Shown piece by piece: positions 1-8,231 of a stretch of DNA of 64,000 nucleotides. This DNA comes from a virus. How positions within the stretch are numbered: the first letter of the stretch is position 1; every line of letters starts with the position of its first letter. Made by a program: the position numbers and the translations under genes. The stretch lies in IMG/VR virus record IMGVR_UViG_3300032431_000003, positions 1 to 64,000 of that record. One strand, given 5' to 3'. The notes below the pieces were generated by a model. It worked only from the letters and a program-made list of their open reading frames with translations, was not told the origin of the DNA and did no database searches.

Positions 1-159
1 AGTGGATATTACGGTAAGCAGTGCCTATTCGGAACAGTCTGGTTCAAGGATGGGACTTGGGCGGACAGAGAAAGCGATGGCGGACTAGAGTGGTGGGTTC
101 ATCATGAACGTCCTGAGATTCCAGAGGGGCTTGCTGGCGAACCCAAGATAGCTAACTAG
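1..159 (+). CDS. Partial hypothetical protein, paralogue of the next gene (C-terminal part)
   Basis: The first 53 codons are open in frame 1 and end at TAG 157-159. The peptide matches the C-terminal half of the 108-residue protein encoded just downstream: both share LFGTVW, KDGTWA, a WW..HH stretch and end in GEPKIAN. The 5' end lies outside the window. Function unknown; this is one copy of a tandemly duplicated, Trp- and acid-rich small protein. Confidence 0.75.
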   Translation, partial: SGYYGKQCLFGTVWFKDGTWADRESDGGLEWWVHHERPEIPEGLAGEPKIAN

Positions 160-189
160 TGCTAGTAATCTCCTTGGAGGAAGAAACCC

Positions 190-220
190 ATTCTAACCAG
201 ACAAGTAGTGGTAGCATATT
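190..220 (+). promoter_or_regulatory. Repeated promoter-like element, copy 1
   Basis: The core ATTCTAACCAGACAAGT, followed by AGTGGTAGCATATT, recurs at 5237 and, core only, at 31582. Each copy lies upstream of a gene start in a non-coding gap. It does not look like a standard -35/-10 pair, so it may be a phage-specific promoter or a regulator site. Confidence 0.45.
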
Positions 221-274
221 TCAAGAAGTAAAAACATGTCAAATAATGACTGCTAGAAATATTGAGGTAGAAAA

Positions 275-601
275 ATGAACGCAAAAACCGAGTTTATTGA
301 ATTAGTCGAAGGCAAGGAAGTTAAATGTGCAGCAATCAATTATCAAGAGTGTTGGGACAAGAGGAACCCAGACTCATTACTACCTATAGGGTATGATCAG
401 GAACAATATAATCAGTTTATCGAAAGTCTTGATTACGACTACGACAATGGGTATGGTGGGCAAAGTCTATTTGGAACAGTTTGGCTTAAAGATGGAACTT
501 GGGCGACCAGAGGAGAGTATGACGGTTCGGAATGGTGGGATCATCATGATTGCCCTGAGATTCCAAAGGAGCTTATCGGCGAACCCAAGATAGCTAACTG
601 A
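275..601 (+). CDS. Hypothetical acidic protein (108 aa)
   Basis: Full-length copy of the family seen truncated at the window start. It is rich in Asp, Glu, Tyr and Trp, with no signal peptide or membrane segment. ATG at 275 follows GAGGTAGAAAA. A remnant of the same upstream spacer (AGCATATTCCAAGAAG) appears again after its stop, which marks a tandem duplication unit of gene plus spacer. Function not recognised. Confidence 0.7.
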   Translation: MNAKTEFIELVEGKEVKCAAINYQECWDKRNPDSLLPIGYDQEQYNQFIESLDYDYDNGYGGQSLFGTVWLKDGTWATRGEYDGSEWWDHHDCPEIPKELIGEPKIAN

Positions 602-676
602 TGCTAGCAATCCTCGTGGAGCCAGCATATTCCAAGAAGCCAAAGCATGACAAACAATAACTAGTAGGAGAGAAAG

Positions 677-1231
677 ATGACTCAAATTGAATTAACTCAA
701 ATCTCGGATGAGCCGATAATTCGGGCTCTTGAAGCTATGCCTGCTAGATCACAATTCTCCATTCGTTGTCTTGCCGCAACGGAAATCGACCGTAGATGGG
801 ACTGGATTCAGACACATTATTATAACGGGGCTGAAGTGCCTTGTAACGATCTGTTTGACTATCGAGACTGGCAGGTAGTTGCCTACTCAGGAGACACACG
901 GGTTACTGTCCATGAAGTTACGGGGCTGGCTATTGACAGCACCAATTCCCTCTTGACTGTTTCTTCGGGCGACTCGACTGCGCTTGATGACGGCTTGATT
1001 GATTCACTAGGCTTACTTAACAAGCAGCGAAATGAAGAAATGGGAGCAGCAAAAGTTGATCCAGTCTTTGTGGCGAAGAAAGGCGCGCCAATCGGACTTA
1101 TTAAAGTTCAATTCAAGGCTCTCATCACAGACCGCACAATGCGTGATCTAATGGCATCCACTAAAGCCCTGCACGAATCAAGAATAAGAGCGAATAATAG
1201 GTATCTAACTGAGCAATTCGGCGATGGTTAA
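677..1231 (+). CDS. Hypothetical protein (184 aa)
   Basis: Good ribosome site AGGAGAGAAAG before ATG 677. Mixed alpha/beta composition, no recognised motif, no membrane segment. The last codons overlap the start of the next gene by 8 nt, which suggests translational coupling in the early-type operon. Confidence 0.7.
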   Translation: MTQIELTQISDEPIIRALEAMPARSQFSIRCLAATEIDRRWDWIQTHYYNGAEVPCNDLFDYRDWQVVAYSGDTRVTVHEVTGLAIDSTNSLLTVSSGDSTALDDGLIDSLGLLNKQRNEEMGAAKVDPVFVAKKGAPIGLIKVQFKALITDRTMRDLMASTKALHESRIRANNRYLTEQFGDG

Positions 1232-1583
1232 TAACCAGGATGTCTTCGCCTATGGACAATGTTATCGATGCAATCAAGGTATCCGCTATCCCGGCAACAA
1301 CTACGGCTGTTCTTCGGGGGCATGGGTACTCAATGGAACCGTTGCTGACGCAGTGGCTCAGTTCAACTTCATCCTTGGTGGCAAGGGCATTCCTGAAAAA
1401 TACAAGAAGGAAGCCCACAAGGAATCTCGTGCTTACGGGCTACTCATAGACAGTAAAGGAACTAAGTATTCTGCAAAACTCGGCACAGAATCAATGCTGC
1501 TCCGAGACGTAGAATACGACGCAACCCAACGGAGGCTCCTTGAGCGTCTGTGTACATCAAAGAAAACGGAGAGAGACGTATGA
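1224..1583 (+). CDS. Hypothetical protein (119 aa)
   Basis: Starts at ATG 1224 inside the end of the preceding gene and ends with TGA in an ATGA overlap with the following gene. The N-terminal part has a CYRC pair and a later single Cys, which is too little to call a zinc finger. The C-terminal third is charged and basic. Function unknown. Confidence 0.65.
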   Translation: MVNNQDVFAYGQCYRCNQGIRYPGNNYGCSSGAWVLNGTVADAVAQFNFILGGKGIPEKYKKEAHKESRAYGLLIDSKGTKYSAKLGTESMLLRDVEYDATQRRLLERLCTSKKTERDV

Positions 1584-1984
1584 TAAGACTCATTGATTTG
1601 AGAGCCTCAAGTATTGGGGATTACGCATTTGCTTGGATTATCGAAGAGACGGATTGCTTCCTTGTGATCAATGGCAGTCAAGCATGGGATGGGTGGATCG
1701 ATTTCGCCCAAGACTGTAGGAGTGCAAACAAAGAAGAGATACTAGCGACTCTGCGACCACTTTGCCCTGAGTGGCTAGAGCAAGAAATACGGAGCCACGA
1801 CATAAGGCTCATAACGAACAGCCTAGGAGCAGACACAATGATTATCGATGATCCTCTTGCAAAGGAACTCGTCCCTAATGAATACGGACTGGCAGAGCTG
1901 GCTGAATGGTGGGAAGGCAGCGGGGTCTATAAAAAAAGAAGACAGGAAAACAACGAAGGGAGTGTAGATTGGACAGGAGCCTGA
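1580..1984 (+). CDS. Hypothetical acidic protein (134 aa)
   Basis: I choose ATG 1580, which shares ATGA with the stop of the upstream gene, over an earlier in-frame ATG at 1550. The protein is Trp- and acid-rich. Function not recognised. It is followed by a hairpin that may end this transcription unit. Confidence 0.65.
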   Translation: MIRLIDLRASSIGDYAFAWIIEETDCFLVINGSQAWDGWIDFAQDCRSANKEEILATLRPLCPEWLEQEIRSHDIRLITNSLGADTMIIDDPLAKELVPNEYGLAELAEWWEGSGVYKKRRQENNEGSVDWTGA

Positions 1985-1996
1985 CCCTAAACGAAT

Positions 1997-2019
1997 GGTC
2001 TCTCAAAACCCCTGAGACC
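1997..2019 (+). terminator. Hairpin, possible weak terminator
   Basis: GGTCTC at 1997-2002 pairs with GAGACC at 2014-2019 across an 11-nt loop and is followed by CTTTC. It lies in the 129-nt gap after the 1580-1984 gene. There is no proper U-run, so termination activity is uncertain. Confidence 0.3.
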
Positions 2020-2113
2020 CTTTCGTGGTAACGATTCAAGGCTTATAACGAAGCAGCTAAAAGGAGGCACACTGAGGGGTCTTCAAAAAGAAACGACAAA
2101 ACGGAGGGAGACG

Positions 2114-2422
2114 GTGACTAAACAGTATCGAGTAACATTCTTTGAGCATCCACCGTTATCTGGGCGGGTTCCGGGATTAGGACGATTTGACGAAGAAAAG
2201 CTCTTGGGTCGAATCAAGGATGACACTGGCTGGACAAAGACCATTACGAAGCCCTTCACCGACCGCCCTGAGAATCGGCAATGGGTATTTCTGATTGACT
2301 CCGAGGTAGTGGTCAACAAGGTGTTGGGAACTCTAATGTGGGGCACACCCAGTATCGGTGGATTGGCAATGGAGTTGATCGAAGGAAGCGAAGAAAAACA
2401 AGGAGAAAGCAATGACTTATAA
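2114..2422 (+). CDS. Hypothetical protein (102 aa)
   Basis: The start is GTG 2114, chosen because GGAGGGAGAC lies just upstream and no ATG precedes the conserved-looking reading frame. Overlaps the next gene by 11 nt. No recognised domain. Confidence 0.6.
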   Translation: MTKQYRVTFFEHPPLSGRVPGLGRFDEEKLLGRIKDDTGWTKTITKPFTDRPENRQWVFLIDSEVVVNKVLGTLMWGTPSIGGLAMELIEGSEEKQGESNDL

Positions 2423-2972
2423 CGAAAGAAAGAAGGCAAGGGCTGACCACTTTGAGCTAAAGGTAAAGGGCTGGAAGCAGCGAGACTGCGAAGGTGGTGG
2501 CAAAGAAAGGTACAAGCCAAACTCCGTAGAGGAATTGAGTAAAAAAGATTGCGTGGTCAATCCTGAGAAGATATCAAAGGTACTTCAGTCTCGGAGAGTC
2601 AAGGAAGTCCTTTGTGTTATCGATGAGTTACAGAGTACCGATGATGACGGGCACGTAGCTCAAGCGATCACTCAGATCGAAAGGTTGAAGCCCATTGAAA
2701 TCGCCCTAGTGGATATCTTCTGTCGAGAAGACCATCCACAACTTAAGCACCTGACATACCTACTATCTTGTGCCCTCGATCACCAAGAGGTTTTCCGTGG
2801 GCATAATCCACTGCTCTTCGCTCACGCTGAACTGCTGGATTCTTTAGGCGAGGACGGTAGCGTGTCGCATGGGCGACTAACCCTAGACCAGCTAGAGGAA
2901 GGTCGCCAACAATGGAAGAAAGCGGGTATCGACCCGTTGAAAGTTGCGCTGGAACAAGGAGAGACATCGTGA
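2412..2972 (+). CDS. Hypothetical protein (186 aa)
   Basis: ATG 2412 follows AGGAGAAAGCA. Lys/Arg-rich N-terminus (about 50 residues), then a predicted helical domain. The stop TGA overlaps the GTG start of the next gene. Function unknown. Confidence 0.65.
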   Translation: MTYNERKKARADHFELKVKGWKQRDCEGGGKERYKPNSVEELSKKDCVVNPEKISKVLQSRRVKEVLCVIDELQSTDDDGHVAQAITQIERLKPIEIALVDIFCREDHPQLKHLTYLLSCALDHQEVFRGHNPLLFAHAELLDSLGEDGSVSHGRLTLDQLEEGRQQWKKAGIDPLKVALEQGETS

Positions 2973-3394
2973 CGATGACCAATAAGCAACGGGCAGAAGC
3001 AAGACACCTGATCGCAGTTAGGGCACAGAAGTCTCTGGTGAAGAACGCAGCGAAAGTCGAAGCTCTTTCCGAGGATGGGACGGTGGTATTCACCTCCTCT
3101 CAGTTCGAGATAGGGCTAGGCAGGTGCGGAGATGTGGCTTATCGCCTACAAAGAGAGCAGTACGGATGGGATAGATTAGGCTTAGTTACTGACGCTCCAC
3201 TTAAGGACAGACAGATGGAGGGATGGAAGCAGGTCTCATCGAGAGGCAAGACGACTATACAGTACACATACCACTTCACCATTGACTGCAAGGACATACC
3301 CAGTCCGCTCGTCCCTTTTTGTCGCTACCGAGTGATTGATAGCGAAGGGACTGAGTTATACGAGACTAACGTTAATTGGAGGAGCTTTCTTTAG
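2969..3394 (+). CDS. Hypothetical protein of the 'SEDG' paralogous family (141 aa)
   Basis: Starts at GTG 2969 (GTGA overlap) or ATG 2975; GGAGAG is upstream. After a basic helix it carries a short segment (KVEALSEDG, then TSSQFEIGLG) that is also recognisable in the proteins at 4010, 4445, 10952, 11515 and 12042. That suggests one small beta-domain family expanded in this region. Function unknown. Confidence 0.65.
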   Translation: MTMTNKQRAEARHLIAVRAQKSLVKNAAKVEALSEDGTVVFTSSQFEIGLGRCGDVAYRLQREQYGWDRLGLVTDAPLKDRQMEGWKQVSSRGKTTIQYTYHFTIDCKDIPSPLVPFCRYRVIDSEGTELYETNVNWRSFL

Positions 3395-3433
3395 GCACAG
3401 GGGTTCTTAGTCAATCTTTGATAGTATGTACCC

Positions 3434-3766
3434 ATGCGAAAAGGCAAACTCCCGAAAACCAAGTCTCTCCAAATCCAGACCGGAGCTATTCTCTGGTTTG
3501 GCGAAGAACACACAACGAATGCCGAGTTCAATCCATCGTTGCTCAAGGATGGCGATGAGCTTTTTTGGGTTCAAGGAGAGACAAAGACTCGCATGGGTTT
3601 CATCAAGGGTTATGGTAGCGGGAAGCACTATTACAAAGAGTCAACTAGACGCTATGTAATCTTGCCAAGGTGGTGGTACAGCCAGGTAAAAGCGACCCCC
3701 GGTGAGGTCGCAATCTGTGTCGGCGGGAAAGCTATTCCTTCGACAATTCTCGATCCGCCTCTCTGA
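3434..3766 (+). CDS. Hypothetical basic protein (110 aa)
   Basis: ATG 3434, positively charged N-terminus, Trp/Tyr-rich centre. Its last 35 nt overlap the end of the convergent ribbon-helix-helix gene at 3732-3905. No domain recognised. Confidence 0.55.
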   Translation: MRKGKLPKTKSLQIQTGAILWFGEEHTTNAEFNPSLLKDGDELFWVQGETKTRMGFIKGYGSGKHYYKESTRRYVILPRWWYSQVKATPGEVAICVGGKAIPSTILDPPL

Positions 3767-3905
3767 CGAGCTTGCGGAATAAATCGGAGAAGCTAGTGTC
3801 ATGGTGAGCCGCAAGCCTTTCTAGAGCCTTTTTATCCGTGGGGCTGAAATACGCCTTGACTTCTTCGGTTCTCTTCACGTTAGCTGCCTTTCGTTGTTGT
3901 GCCAT
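3732..3905 (-). CDS. Ribbon-helix-helix DNA-binding protein (57 aa)
   Basis: A short gene reading leftward from ATG 3905, preceded by GGAGAGAATT, to TAG at 3732-3734. The protein begins MAQQRKAAN and contains a basic beta-strand-like stretch (VKAYFSPTD), a helix (KKALERLAAHH) and a second helix beginning SFSDLFRKLV. This is the strand-helix-helix order of CopG/Arc/MetJ repressors. It is the only leftward gene in this block and diverges from the 4010 gene across a near-palindrome, which suggests autoregulation. Antitoxin or repressor; no obvious toxin partner apart from the unknown convergent 3434 gene. Confidence 0.7.
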   Translation of the reverse strand: MAQQRKAANVKRTEEVKAYFSPTDKKALERLAAHHDTSFSDLFRKLVREADRELSKE

Positions 3906-3933
3906 AATTCTCTCCGTGTTCCTTGTTTAGTGC

Positions 3934-3948
3934 TATACTGTCACTATA
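3934..3948. promoter_or_regulatory. Near-palindromic operator candidate between divergent genes
   Basis: TATACTGTCACTATA has arms TATACTG and CACTATA that match in 6 of 7 positions. It sits between the ribbon-helix-helix gene start (3905, leftward) and the 4010 gene. On the + strand TTGTTT at about 3923 with TATATC downstream is promoter-like; on the - strand TTGTTA with TATAGC at 18-bp spacing is too. A repressor bound here could control both directions. Confidence 0.45.
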
Positions 3949-4009
3949 TCAGGGATAACAAAGAAAAGCAAGGAAGAGTCGGACAATACTAAACCAATGG
4001 AGAGAAAAG

Positions 4010-4354
4010 ATGGGAATACCAAAAGAAGAAAGAGGAAACGTTCTACCAAAAGAAGTAGCGAGGGCTCTCAAAAAGAAGGGAGCAAAGATCGAGTACCTTT
4101 CCGAAGAGGGTGGTAAAGTAATCTTTTCCACCGATGATTATAAGCCCATGAGAACCTCTGAAGGCACTAAAGTATGGAGGCAGGAATGTGCGGAATCAAC
4201 TCAACTACCTACATACTTTCAGATAGTGGACGAGCATGGAGAGAAAATCTTTGGAGGGCAAGTTCATCCGATTCTCCAATACGAAGATACGACGATCCAA
4301 TACTACCCTGACGACGACTCTAACGATCTAACATTAAGTTTTTCAAGCCTTTAA
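4010..4354 (+). CDS. Hypothetical protein, 'SEDG' family, tandem copy 1 (114 aa)
   Basis: ATG 4010 follows GGAGAGAAAAG. Nearly the same as the next protein over the first 50 residues (LKKKGAKIEYLSEEGG), with diverging C-terminal tails. The basic first half and the SE(E/D)G turn link it to the larger family at 2969, 10952, 11515 and 12042. Function unknown. Confidence 0.65.
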   Translation: MGIPKEERGNVLPKEVARALKKKGAKIEYLSEEGGKVIFSTDDYKPMRTSEGTKVWRQECAESTQLPTYFQIVDEHGEKIFGGQVHPILQYEDTTIQYYPDDDSNDLTLSFSSL

Positions 4355-4444
4355 GGAGGAAAGAAGGTATAGCAACCTTCATGGGTGCAGACTTCCGCCC
4401 AACAAGAGAAAAAGTCCAGCAATACTAAATCAATGGAGAGAAAA

Positions 4445-4804
4445 ATGGGAACACCAAAAGGAAAGAAAGACGTTCTATCAAAGAAAGTAGCAAAGGCTCT
4501 CAAAAAGAAAGGAGCAAAGATCGAGTACCTTTCCGAAGAGGGTGGTGAAGTAATCTTTTCCACCTCTAATTCCAAGATCAAAAGAACCGCCGAAGGTATC
4601 AGAGTAAGAAGGAAGGAGTTTGCGGAATTGACCCAAGTACCTACCTACTTTCAGATAATTGACGAGGATGGAAAGAAAATCTCTGGAGGGCAAGTTCATT
4701 TGATTTGCGGTGATCCGATACCTGTCTTGACGGTATTTGAGCCGACTGTCAACCCTGGCGATCTAACATTTAACATCGCAAAATTTAGCATCGCAAAACT
4801 ATAA
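4445..4804 (+). CDS. Hypothetical protein, 'SEDG' family, tandem copy 2 (119 aa)
   Basis: Start set at ATG 4445 by alignment with copy 1, although in-frame ATG 4433 and 4385 also exist. Upstream DNA (AATACTAAATCAATGGAGAG) repeats that of copy 1, so the duplicated unit includes the ribosome site. Confidence 0.65.
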   Translation: MGTPKGKKDVLSKKVAKALKKKGAKIEYLSEEGGEVIFSTSNSKIKRTAEGIRVRRKEFAELTQVPTYFQIIDEDGKKISGGQVHLICGDPIPVLTVFEPTVNPGDLTFNIAKFSIAKL

Positions 4805-4813
4805 GGAGGAAAG

Positions 4814-5209
4814 ATGGAAATAACGAGAATCAAGGGTACGGATTGGAAAATCACAGAAAATGAAGACATTTTCACGATCCTAACTAGAGACTTCGCAGCA
4901 AGCCCTTGGAAATGGCATGTAAAGACAATGGATTTGGACGAAGCAGTGATTCAGATGGCGGTGGGTTTAACCCACGTCCCCATTGTGAATATCAAGGATC
5001 ACCCCGACTTGACCTTCGTTAGTCGCAAATCGTTCACCCTATTGCTAGGCGGTTTGTGGCGAATCGCAAAGTACCTAGATATCTACTTCGTTCAGATCAG
5101 AGAAAACCCAAGCCAATCGTGGGACTCTGCGACTCTCTCTGGAGCGTTCCCCAACGTAGAAGGTGCTGTTCGATGGGTAGCAAAGTTGTCCGAAGGGAAC
5201 AAGGCATAG
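4814..5209 (+). CDS. Hypothetical protein (131 aa)
   Basis: Very strong ribosome site, AAGGAGGAAAG, immediately before ATG 4814. Globular alpha/beta composition, no motif recognised. The same ribosome-site sequence followed directly by this gene's 3'-end sequence is found at 4353-4376, which looks like a deleted extra copy of this gene. Confidence 0.65.
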   Translation: MEITRIKGTDWKITENEDIFTILTRDFAASPWKWHVKTMDLDEAVIQMAVGLTHVPIVNIKDHPDLTFVSRKSFTLLLGGLWRIAKYLDIYFVQIRENPSQSWDSATLSGAFPNVEGAVRWVAKLSEGNKA

Positions 5210-5236
5210 CAACCCTCTCTTTCGCAAAACAAACTC

Positions 5237-5267
5237 ATTCTAATCAGACAAGTAGTGCTAACATATT
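5237..5267 (+). promoter_or_regulatory. Repeated promoter-like element, copy 2
   Basis: ATTCTAATCAGACAAGT, followed by AGTGCTAACATATT, differs from copy 1 at only a few positions over 31 nt. It lies 16 nt before the start of the 414-residue gene of the DNA module. Confidence 0.45.
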
Positions 5268-5282
5268 CAAAGAGGTGAAAAC

Positions 5283-6527
5283 ATGACAGCAAAACTAGAA
5301 GGATACGATTTCGATGATGGCGATTTCGCTACTTCCAATGACTTAGCTACGTGCCAATGGATCAATCCCCAGAAAGATCACTTCGGCTTGGCTATTTCTC
5401 CAGAGAACGCAACGAAGGCAATGTTCAAGCCCGACACTGCTGGCTGGGAATACAAGGAAATCAAGTTCCCGAAGAAGTCGGAGGGAATGTGGATGACGCG
5501 CAACCCCCGAATCCTCGTCCTCAACGGCTCCAGCGTTATCTCCGCCGAAAGGAAAGAGGAAGGCGATGCTTGTCCTCGTTATATGTGGGCTTTGAAACCC
5601 AAGTTTGACGATGATGGTCGTCCTATCTTCGATAGCAACAACAAACAAGAAGTCGAGACGTTAGGCGTTATCCCCTACGACGACTCTAAGTGGGCTGACA
5701 AGGAACACTATGCTTCCTTTAGTCGCTTTGTTTTCTTGGTTGTTGACGAGAATAATCAAGTGGTCTCGAATCCCATTGTGCTTCGTACTCAAAAAGCTTC
5801 GGAGCTAACGATTGTCAACTTGTTCCGCAAGGAATTTATTCCCGGTGTACTCAACGTGTACGAGAAAGCCGTAGGGAAAAAACTACCCAAGGAAACCCCT
5901 ACCTGTAAGTTCCTCGCTCGGTTTGTATTTCAACCTATCCTGACCGCAGGTAAGGCTGGCGCAGGAGCCGCCGCAACCCGTGCTGATTCCTTCGTGCCAT
6001 TGACTGCCGAGAGATTCGCTGAGTTTGCCTTGCAGTCAAAGACCCACGCTGACACCATAGCCACCGTTGCTTCTCACCTAGAGAATCTCTTGGATTACGT
6101 CAGCGAACCCTTGATGGCAATTCCCTCGGAGCCTGAGCCTGCCGAAGTTGAGGCGGTAGCTCCTAAAGCAGCACTCAAGGCAGCATTAGGAGAAGAGACT
6201 CCTTTGTCAGCCGATGATATCAGGTCGTTGATGGACGAAATTGGTCGAGCAGAGAAAGAGCTCCATCTCTCTCCTGTAGAGATAAGAACTCTTCTCCTTG
6301 AGACCTTTAAGAAGAGAGTGAAGCACCTCTTGACCACGGATGATCTGCTTGCCTATCTCGACCTACTCAAAACGATTCGACTAGAGATAGAGATGGGGGT
6401 CTCCCCTGAAGAGATGAGGGTTATTCTCCTTGAGACCTTTGCTAAGGCAGAGAAGAATCTCTTGACCACGGAAGAGCTAAGCGACTATCTCGAAATACTC
6501 AAAACAATGGAAATGGATGAAATCTAA
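5283..6527 (+). CDS. 414-residue protein, possibly DUF5895-like, first gene of the DNA-metabolism module
   Basis: ATG 5283 follows AGAGGTGAAAAC. Residues 1-280 form one conserved-looking domain of the kind I associate with cyanobacterial DUF5895 proteins (recalled, not searched). An Ala/Pro-rich linker (about 285-305) follows. The C-terminus holds two tandem copies of a helical repeat of about 44 residues, each with LLETF, LLTT(D/E) and (D/E)YL.(I/L)LKT. It is followed, with a 1-nt overlap, by a gene that overlaps ssb, so a role with single-stranded DNA in replication or recombination is a reasonable inference. Confidence 0.7.
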   Translation: MTAKLEGYDFDDGDFATSNDLATCQWINPQKDHFGLAISPENATKAMFKPDTAGWEYKEIKFPKKSEGMWMTRNPRILVLNGSSVISAERKEEGDACPRYMWALKPKFDDDGRPIFDSNNKQEVETLGVIPYDDSKWADKEHYASFSRFVFLVVDENNQVVSNPIVLRTQKASELTIVNLFRKEFIPGVLNVYEKAVGKKLPKETPTCKFLARFVFQPILTAGKAGAGAAATRADSFVPLTAERFAEFALQSKTHADTIATVASHLENLLDYVSEPLMAIPSEPEPAEVEAVAPKAALKAALGEETPLSADDIRSLMDEIGRAEKELHLSPVEIRTLLLETFKKRVKHLLTTDDLLAYLDLLKTIRLEIEMGVSPEEMRVILLETFAKAEKNLLTTEELSDYLEILKTMEMDEI

Positions 6528-7147
6528 TGCCCAGAAAAAAGCCCTACCCAGTCGAAGACAAATATTGTCTGTTCATCGGGAATCATTATCCCAGAGAGTC
6601 GGGGCTTCCCCTGCCCATTGATCGTGTTTGGCACGATCTTCTCTCCGAAAACAACGAAGACAGGGTTAGCCAAGATGTCCTGTCTTCGGCTCTGCATTCC
6701 TCGCGAGACTTAGCGCGCCATGCAAACTTGGTGAAGCTACGGAATCTTTGTCGTAGATGGTCTAGCCAACCTGAGCTAACTGTCGATAACATTCTCTTTA
6801 CCGTTACTGAGCTAGATGCCGCCAGGATCGAATCTGGCATCAACCCAGACTTCTTTAAGAAGAGGTCGATTATCTCCACGAGACACCGAGAAGCCCTGAT
6901 TCTCGTTCGGCTGATCGGTGAAGGCAATGAAGCCGATGAGTGGACTCAGGGACTCAGAGAAGCTGCAATGTCTATCGCCGACGCTCGGAACCACACTGCT
7001 GCTACCCTCTTCTTGAGGAAGCACAAATACGTCTGGGATAGGGACACCTGCACTTATACCCCCAAGACTGAATTGCGAAACCTGTTGATCGAGAACAACA
7101 AAGATAGAGTAATTAACTGGGTTGGCAAGGAGGCTGGCAATGAATAA
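6527..7147 (+). CDS. Hypothetical protein in the SSB/exonuclease module (206 aa)
   Basis: ATG 6527 overlaps the stop of the 414-residue gene, and its own stop overlaps the ssb start (8 nt), so the three are likely translationally coupled. The protein is alpha-helical and charged, with no signal or membrane segment. Function not recognised; context suggests DNA replication or recombination. Confidence 0.7.
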   Translation: MPRKKPYPVEDKYCLFIGNHYPRESGLPLPIDRVWHDLLSENNEDRVSQDVLSSALHSSRDLARHANLVKLRNLCRRWSSQPELTVDNILFTVTELDAARIESGINPDFFKKRSIISTRHREALILVRLIGEGNEADEWTQGLREAAMSIADARNHTAATLFLRKHKYVWDRDTCTYTPKTELRNLLIENNKDRVINWVGKEAGNE

Positions 7148-7598
7148 TTCAACGTTTTCTGTGACTTTTCTCTCTGATCCTGAATTGAAGCATCTTGATA
7201 TTGGCGGGAGAGAAACTACCTTCGTCTCATCGCTAGTGGGCTTGAAGGATATTAAAGGTGTTGAGTCCCAACTTAGGGTCGAGGCTTGGGGCAAACTTGC
7301 CGATGACCTCTCCGCCGAGCTTCGTCAGGGAGATGAGGTGATCTTGATTGGTCGCTTGCAGATCAAGGTAAGGGAGACCGAGGCTGGTGTTCGCAAATCG
7401 GCAGAGGTGATCGTCACTCAATTCCTTAAAATAGGAAGTACTACCCCCGGAGCAACCAGCGACATCCCTGTTACTCAGTGGAACCAATTGGACGCTATTC
7501 CTATGAAACCTAAGCCTGCTGGTAAGAAGGTCGTCCCTGTTATCGACGACACTGACCCTGACGATGGAGACACTAACTTCGACAATATCCCTTTCTGA
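7140..7598 (+). CDS. ssb: Single-stranded DNA-binding protein
   Basis: I choose ATG 7140, overlapping the upstream stop, rather than an upstream start in the same frame. Residues 1-100 have the OB-fold pattern of SSB (FLSDPELKHLDIGGRET, then VEAWGKLADDL, then GDEVILIGRLQIK). The C-terminus is the diagnostic acidic tip: a run of Asp residues ending in FDNIPF, like the E. coli SSB tail that recruits partner proteins. 152 residues is in the usual range. It should coat single-stranded DNA during replication or recombination of this element. Confidence 0.85.
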   Translation: MNNSTFSVTFLSDPELKHLDIGGRETTFVSSLVGLKDIKGVESQLRVEAWGKLADDLSAELRQGDEVILIGRLQIKVRETEAGVRKSAEVIVTQFLKIGSTTPGATSDIPVTQWNQLDAIPMKPKPAGKKVVPVIDDTDPDDGDTNFDNIPF

Positions 7599-7613
7599 CT
7601 CACCGATAAACCT

Positions 7614-8231
7614 ATGCAAAAGAGCATCATTTACGACGTTGAAATTATCAGGGCTATTCCGTCCAAAGACCAGCCGAGAGACCTTAGCTTGGAATACTGT
7701 AAGGGGTGGGGTGACTACCTGAACATGGGCATATCCATTGTCACGGTTTACATCTCAGAAGGCTTTTCTTCTTACCCAGCCGGAGTCAGAACCTTCATCA
7801 ATCAAGAGAGTAAGATACCCTACGACTTCCCCGACTTTCGGCTACTGCTGGAGGAGCAACCAATAGTCTTGGGTTTCAACTCTCTTCGGTTCGATGACAA
7901 AGTGGCAGCAGCGAATGGTATCGAAATTACCACTAACTACGATATCTGCGCTCAGATCAAGAAAGCGGCACAAGGGGCAGGGACTTACCCACTGAGGAAT
8001 ATCGCCATAGCCAATGGACTCCACAAAGGCGATGGAGCCCTTGCTCCCCTCCTCTGGCAGATGGGCAAGCGAGACGAAGTGATTGCTTACGGAAAAGAAG
8101 AAATGGAGTCCCTAGTACGGATACTCCAGCTTGGGCTCCGAGGGGAATTAAAGAATCCCAACAATGAAAGCCTGATTAATCTACCCCAGACCAATCTGGA
8201 CATGAGCTACTACAGCGAGGTACAACTATGA
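7614..8231 (+). CDS. DnaQ-like 3'-5' exonuclease (RNase H fold), predicted
   Basis: The protein opens with the Exo I motif (YDVEI, giving D and E), has an Exo II-like motif (GFNSLRFDD) near residue 85-95, and a possible Exo III site (YGKEEMES) in which Glu stands where Asp is usual. About 205 residues fits a free-standing exonuclease domain. It follows ssb and precedes a RusA-like gene by about 2 kb. It could be a proofreading or recombination nuclease. The Exo III assignment is uncertain. Confidence 0.6.
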   Translation: MQKSIIYDVEIIRAIPSKDQPRDLSLEYCKGWGDYLNMGISIVTVYISEGFSSYPAGVRTFINQESKIPYDFPDFRLLLEEQPIVLGFNSLRFDDKVAAANGIEITTNYDICAQIKKAAQGAGTYPLRNIAIANGLHKGDGALAPLLWQMGKRDEVIAYGKEEMESLVRILQLGLRGELKNPNNESLINLPQTNLDMSYYSEVQL

